Shown here in pieces: positions 60,504 through 64,000 of a stretch of DNA of 64,000 nt (position 1 is its first letter; every line of letters starts with the position of its first letter). The stretch spans positions 1 through 64,000 of the forward strand of contig CABPCP010000003.1 in NCBI GenBank assembly GCA_902406105.1. Reading direction: 5' to 3'. Made by a program: the position numbers and the translations under genes. A model generated the notes under the pieces. The model was given only the letters and a program-made list of their open reading frames with translations. It was not told where the DNA came from and made no database searches. Origin of the DNA: an uncultured Mordavella sp. (GTDB taxonomy: Bacteria > Bacillota > Clostridia > Lachnospirales > Lachnospiraceae).

Positions 60504-60785
60504 CTATTCTGCGGTTTTCGCTTCTGCGGCTTCTGCTTCTTCCGCCTGCACGGTAGCCAGTCGGTCCTGCAGTTCATTTACTGCCGTATAGTCGATCTGT
60601 ACTTCTTCTGTGGCCTTGCTGCTCTCATAGGTCCCATATGCGGAATAGCCGATCCAGCCTATCAGAAGAATTCCTACCACTCCAACAACGCACTTGCGAA
60701 TCACGTTTGCGGCTTTCTCTTTGCGCATGATCTGCTTACGGTTGGCCTTTTCTTTTTTATATTTGTCTACTTTTTCCTGACTCAT
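60504..60785 (-). CDS. Small single-pass membrane protein of unknown function
   Basis: This 93-residue protein has a Lys/Arg-rich first 30 residues, one membrane helix near residues 33-52 (VVGVVGILLIGWIGYSAYG) and an acidic tail rich in Glu and Ala. The positive-inside rule places the N terminus in the cytoplasm. AGGAGG-type sequence lies upstream of the ATG. It is upstream of mraZ but has its own terminator. I do not recognise the family. Confidence 0.75.
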   Translation of the reverse strand: MSQEKVDKYKKEKANRKQIMRKEKAANVIRKCVVGVVGILLIGWIGYSAYGTYESSKATEEVQIDYTAVNELQDRLATVQAEEAEAAEAKTAE

Positions 60786-60842
60786 AACAACTGTGTTCCT
60801 CCTATCCGCTCCAATAGGGATATTCTACCACAATCTTTCTGA

Positions 60843-61682
60843 TTATACAACCACGATCACACCGCCGTCGGATGCGTACATACTGCTGATCCCTGCCGTG
60901 TCAAGAATAATGACATCCTTAAATGAAGCCCGCTCTTTTAACATATCCGCCACATCTTCCGCCCGCTTTGGACAGTTGCAGTGAGAAATCGCCAGAATCT
61001 TTTCTGTAGGATTTTTCAGATTTTTGATAATCTCATCCACCATCTTACTCAAGGCCTTTTTGATCCCTCTGGCCTGTCCAAGCTGACAGATGGTTCCATT
61101 AGGCGTCGCCCCCATTACCGGTTTAATATTCAGCGCGGAGGCCACGATTGCTTTCAATCCAGTCAGTCTCCCGTTTTTACGGAGCGTCTCCAGGGTCTCC
61201 AGCACAAAATACGTATCTTGTTCTAGAATATATGCTTCCACCGCATCAATGGTCTCCTGGAAGCTCATCCCCTTTTCTTCACATTCCGCCGCCTTCTTGG
61301 CGATCAAAGTCTCGCCTACCGAAGCGGAGCGGGAATTGAATATATAGATGTCCTTTTCCCCATATTCCTCATGATACAGCTTTTTTCCCAGCTGAGCGCT
61401 GTTGTATGATCCGCTCAGTTCCGCGGAAAGCGTTACCGCGTAAACATGTTCTTCTTCGCAGTGAAACGCTTCCATGTATCTTTCCGGAGAAGGGCAGGAG
61501 GATTTGGGACATTCCGGCGACTCAGATACCAGCTGCAAAAATCTCGCCTGATCAAAGGTCTCGTCATCAATAATATGATGTCCATTGACATCAATCTCCA
61601 GAGACGCCGTCTCAAAATGTCCAGATTCCTTCATTTCTTTCGTCAATTCTCCACAGCTGTCCACAACAATCTTATAACTCAT
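60843..61682 (-). CDS. DegV family (fatty-acid-binding) protein
   Basis: This protein of about 279 residues has the two-domain DegV/FakB fold. It opens with YKIVVDSCGEL (strand and DS motif), then ETFDQARFLQLV, PSPERYMEAF, and the lipid-site block LSAELSGSYNSAQL. The later GRLTGLKAIVASALNIKPV is also typical. Members bind a fatty acid and, as FakB, present it to the kinase FakA. The start at 61682 is six bases after GGGAGG. No fakA is nearby. Confidence 0.93.
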   Translation of the reverse strand: MSYKIVVDSCGELTKEMKESGHFETASLEIDVNGHHIIDDETFDQARFLQLVSESPECPKSSCPSPERYMEAFHCEEEHVYAVTLSAELSGSYNSAQLGKKLYHEEYGEKDIYIFNSRSASVGETLIAKKAAECEEKGMSFQETIDAVEAYILEQDTYFVLETLETLRKNGRLTGLKAIVASALNIKPVMGATPNGTICQLGQARGIKKALSKMVDEIIKNLKNPTEKILAISHCNCPKRAEDVADMLKERASFKDVIILDTAGISSMYASDGGVIVVV

Positions 61683-61797
61683 AGTCATCCTCCCTGCATA
61701 CAGGCCGCCGTCTTTTGCCCGCATTCATTTCTATTATACATAGTATTAAATACCACGTATAATATCATAACATAGAACCTGTGGAAAGAAAAGGAAA

Positions 61798-62961
61798 TTA
61801 TTCACTAAATTTGATCGTTCTTGACACTCCCAGAACAATTCCCATCTCCGCCATCAAAAACAGCACCGACGTTCCCCCATAACTGATGAAAGGAAGCGTG
61901 ACTCCAGTATTCGGAAGAATATTTGTCACTACCGCCACATTCAGGAAAACCTGAAGCGCAATATGGGCAAAAATTCCCGTCACGATCAGGGAGCCATAGA
62001 GATCCGGCGCGTTCTGGGCGATCACCAAGATCCGATACAGCAGCATACCAAAAAGCACCAGCAGCACGATCACTCCAAAGACTCCCAATTCCTCACAGAT
62101 CACCGTAAGGATCATATCATTCTGCACCTCCGGGATCACCATTTTCTGAGCGCTGTTCCCCAGCCCCTTGCCGAAGAACCCGCCAGACCCGATTGCGTAA
62201 AGTCCCTGAAGAGTCTGGTAGCCGCCGGTTTCCGCGTATTCTTCCAGGTTGAGCCACACAGCAAGCCTCCGGAACCGGAAATTACTGCTGGAAGCAAGCT
62301 GATTCCCCAGCGTCAGCACCAGTATCACAAAACTAGCAATGCCGGCGGCAAACAAAATAACAAACGGCTTCGTCCTTGGATGGGCAACGAAAATAATAGC
62401 GCAGCTGATTCCAAGCACAATAAGCGCCGTACTTAAGTTCTCTGTCAAAAACAGCACTCCGGCGGCCGCCACAGCTCCCCAAGCCAGAGCTTTCGCGGCT
62501 CCCACCATAGTTTTAAATTCTTTCCCCATCTTACAGATCACCACCGGGATAAACAGGATCACCGCGATCTTCGTAAGCTCAGAAGGCTGGAACTGCTGCC
62601 CCAGCGGAAGCTGGATCCACCGTCTGGCGCCATTAACTTCCTTGCCAAGAGGCGTCTGTACCAAAGCCATCGCGGCCAAAGAAATAATGTAGAAAGCTTT
62701 CGCCCTGCGGATATACCAATGATAATTGATCTTGGACACTACATAAATAATGACAAATCCCAAGATACAGAATATGATCTGCCGCTTAAAATAGTACATG
62801 CTGTCATTATATTCGATCATTGCGCTGTAAGCGCTGGTGCTGTATAACATCACCAGTCCGAAACAAACAAGAAAGACCAGTACCGCCATCAGACTATAAT
62901 CATAATATCTGACCGGGACTGGTCCTTTATTCTCTTTTTTCTTTCTGCGCGTCCCTGCCAT
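61798..62961 (-). CDS. SEDS family protein (FtsW/RodA/SpoVE)
   Basis: This 387-residue protein has a basic cytoplasmic tail and about 10 membrane spans. It shares the SEDS blocks of the FtsW at 51186-52280: GARRWIQLPLGQQFQPSEL, GLYAIGSGGFFGKGLGNS, EVQNDMILTVICEELG and NTGVTLPFISYGGTS. It is a peptidoglycan polymerase of elongation (RodA) or spore cortex (SpoVE). Close likeness to the dcw FtsW suggests SpoVE or a second FtsW. It lies outside the dcw operon. Confidence 0.88.
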   Translation of the reverse strand: MAGTRRKKKENKGPVPVRYYDYSLMAVLVFLVCFGLVMLYSTSAYSAMIEYNDSMYYFKRQIIFCILGFVIIYVVSKINYHWYIRRAKAFYIISLAAMALVQTPLGKEVNGARRWIQLPLGQQFQPSELTKIAVILFIPVVICKMGKEFKTMVGAAKALAWGAVAAAGVLFLTENLSTALIVLGISCAIIFVAHPRTKPFVILFAAGIASFVILVLTLGNQLASSSNFRFRRLAVWLNLEEYAETGGYQTLQGLYAIGSGGFFGKGLGNSAQKMVIPEVQNDMILTVICEELGVFGVIVLLVLFGMLLYRILVIAQNAPDLYGSLIVTGIFAHIALQVFLNVAVVTNILPNTGVTLPFISYGGTSVLFLMAEMGIVLGVSRTIKFSE

Positions 62962-63017
62962 AATATCTACACTCCAATCGTTTTCATTATACTCAGTTAC
63001 GCGCAGAAAAACAACCG

Positions 63018-64000
63018 TTAAATTCGCTCATGGAACGTCCTTGAGATCACTTCCCTTTGCTGTTCTTTCGAAAGCTTCACAAAATTCACCGCATATCCGG
63101 ACACCCGGATCGTAAGATTAGGATACCGCTCCGGATGTTCGTAAGCATCAAGAAGGGTACTGCGATTCAGTACATTTACGTTCAGGTGATGGGCCATCTG
63201 CCGGAAATATCCATCCAGCACCGCCGTCAGGTTGCGCAGCCGTTCCTCCTCTGTCTTTCCCATCGCCTCCGGCACAATGGAAAAGGTATTCGAGATGCCG
63301 TCCCTGCACCAGTCATAGGAAAGCTTCGCCACGGAATTCAAAGACGCCAGCGCCCCGCTCTTATCCCGTCCATGCATGGGATTCGCTCCTGGAGCAAACG
63401 GCTCTCCCGCTTTTCTTCCATCCGGAGTAGATCCTGTTTTCTTGCCGTACACTACATTTGAAGTAATGGTCAGGATCGACAGCGTAGGTTCCGCGTTCCG
63501 GTATAATTTCTGCTTTTTCAATTCTTCGCAGAACAGCCTTACCTGTTCTTTTGCCAGTTCATCCACCCGGTCGTCGTCGTTTCCAAACGCCGGATACTCT
63601 CCTTCCACCTGGTAGTCGGTAATAAGCCCTGTCTCCGGGTCTCTCACACAGCGGACCTTTGCGTAACGAATCGCGGAAAGCGAATCCGCCAGCACGCTCA
63701 TGCCAGCTACGCCAAAAGCCATATAGCGGTGGACCTCTGTATCATGGAGGGCCATCTGAGTCTTCTCATAGGCGTATTTGTCATGCATATAATGGATCAC
63801 ATTCATGGTGTTGGCGTACATCTTCGCCAGCCAGGGCCGGTAGATATCAAGCAGTTCCATTACCTTATCATATTCCAGGTACTCTCCTTGGTAAGGCTCA
63901 TGCTCCGGTCCCACCTGTATATTCTGCTTCTCGTCTTTTCCGCCGTTTAAGGCCATCAAAAGCATCTTAGCCAGGTTTGCCCTGGCGCCAAAGAACTGCA
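63018..64000 (-). CDS. pflB: Formate C-acetyltransferase (pyruvate formate-lyase), 3' part
   Basis: The frame is open to the window edge, so the 5' end is missing; about 327 C-terminal residues are visible. The glycyl-radical motif RVSGYAVNF lies near the C terminus and the protein ends ISRTFHERI, as PflB does. Blocks [25 protein letters not shown] match PFL. The enzyme splits pyruvate with CoA into acetyl-CoA and formate under anaerobic conditions. The catalytic cysteine pair is outside the window. An activating enzyme is usually encoded downstream but is not seen between 61798 and 63018. Confidence 0.95.
   Translation of the reverse strand, partial: QFFGARANLAKMLLMALNGGKDEKQNIQVGPEHEPYQGEYLEYDKVMELLDIYRPWLAKMYANTMNVIHYMHDKYAYEKTQMALHDTEVHRYMAFGVAGMSVLADSLSAIRYAKVRCVRDPETGLITDYQVEGEYPAFGNDDDRVDELAKEQVRLFCEELKKQKLYRNAEPTLSILTITSNVVYGKKTGSTPDGRKAGEPFAPGANPMHGRDKSGALASLNSVAKLSYDWCRDGISNTFSIVPEAMGKTEEERLRNLTAVLDGYFRQMAHHLNVNVLNRSTLLDAYEHPERYPNLTIRVSGYAVNFVKLSKEQQREVISRTFHERI

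Overview
The window looks like a chromosomal segment of a spore-forming, anaerobic Gram-positive bacterium of the class Clostridia, most probably a Lachnospiraceae gut species. The evidence is the sporulation genes spoVT, sigG, sigE and spoIIGA, the six-cysteine SCIFF peptide with its radical-SAM maturase, an anaerobic-type HemZ, a glycyl-radical pyruvate formate-lyase, AGGAGG-type ribosome binding sites and moderate GC. The species cannot be named from the sequence. Most genes are on the minus strand.

Positions 1-6870: a tRNA-Gly with its terminator, then a seven-gene minus-strand operon (6487 down to 282). The operon encodes an OpuC/ProU-type ABC importer (binding protein, two permeases, ATPase), two proteins of the C_GCAxxG_C_C redox family (one fused to a di-[4Fe-4S] ferredoxin module) and an MFS carrier. 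Substrate and redox chemistry are unknown.

Positions 6963-22655: housekeeping genes on the minus strand: aspS, hisS, hemZ, an MBL hydrolase, relA, apt, recJ, a fused secDF, the scfA/scfB SCIFF system with its TIGR04086-type membrane neighbour, and spoVT. yqeY lies divergently on the plus strand.

Positions 22698-35882: an accessory block. It begins with a decayed IS1182-like element whose transposase is broken and is joined head to head with a second transposase relic. Two convergent operons follow. The plus operon (24691-29462) carries two IolM-like zinc dehydrogenases, a MIF-type tautomerase, a Tm-1-like (UPF0261) protein and a LuxR regulator. The minus operon (35793 down to 29528) carries a ribose/xylose/inositol-type ABC importer, a creatininase-family (IolN-like) hydrolase, an SDR and an unassigned TIM-barrel-like protein. 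Each operon has, upstream of its first gene, the same 16-bp inverted repeat (TCAC-N8-GTGA) followed by CGA, so they appear to form one regulon. I infer a polyol or keto-inositol-like catabolic pathway with several undescribed steps. This is the best candidate for a new system in the window.

Positions 36089-47992: prsA-like foldase, mfd, pth, a small FMN-binding-like membrane protein, an acidic conserved protein, a HAD phosphatase, sigG, a Na/Pi cotransporter, a beta-CASP MBL ribonuclease and sigE.

Positions 48004-64000: spoIIGA behind a Spo0A-type promoter, then a reduced division and cell-wall (dcw) cluster on the minus strand (mraZ, rsmH, ftsL, two class B PBPs, mraY, murD, ftsW, ftsQ, ftsZ). 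Its promoter is followed by five AAGTGG boxes, the likely MraZ operator. Upstream lie a small membrane protein, a DegV protein, a second FtsW/RodA/SpoVE protein and the 3' part of pflB, cut by the window edge. Two copies of a 42-bp perfect palindrome, with a GCCCTGTCCC tail, lie beside sigG and mraZ and form a dispersed repeat family.
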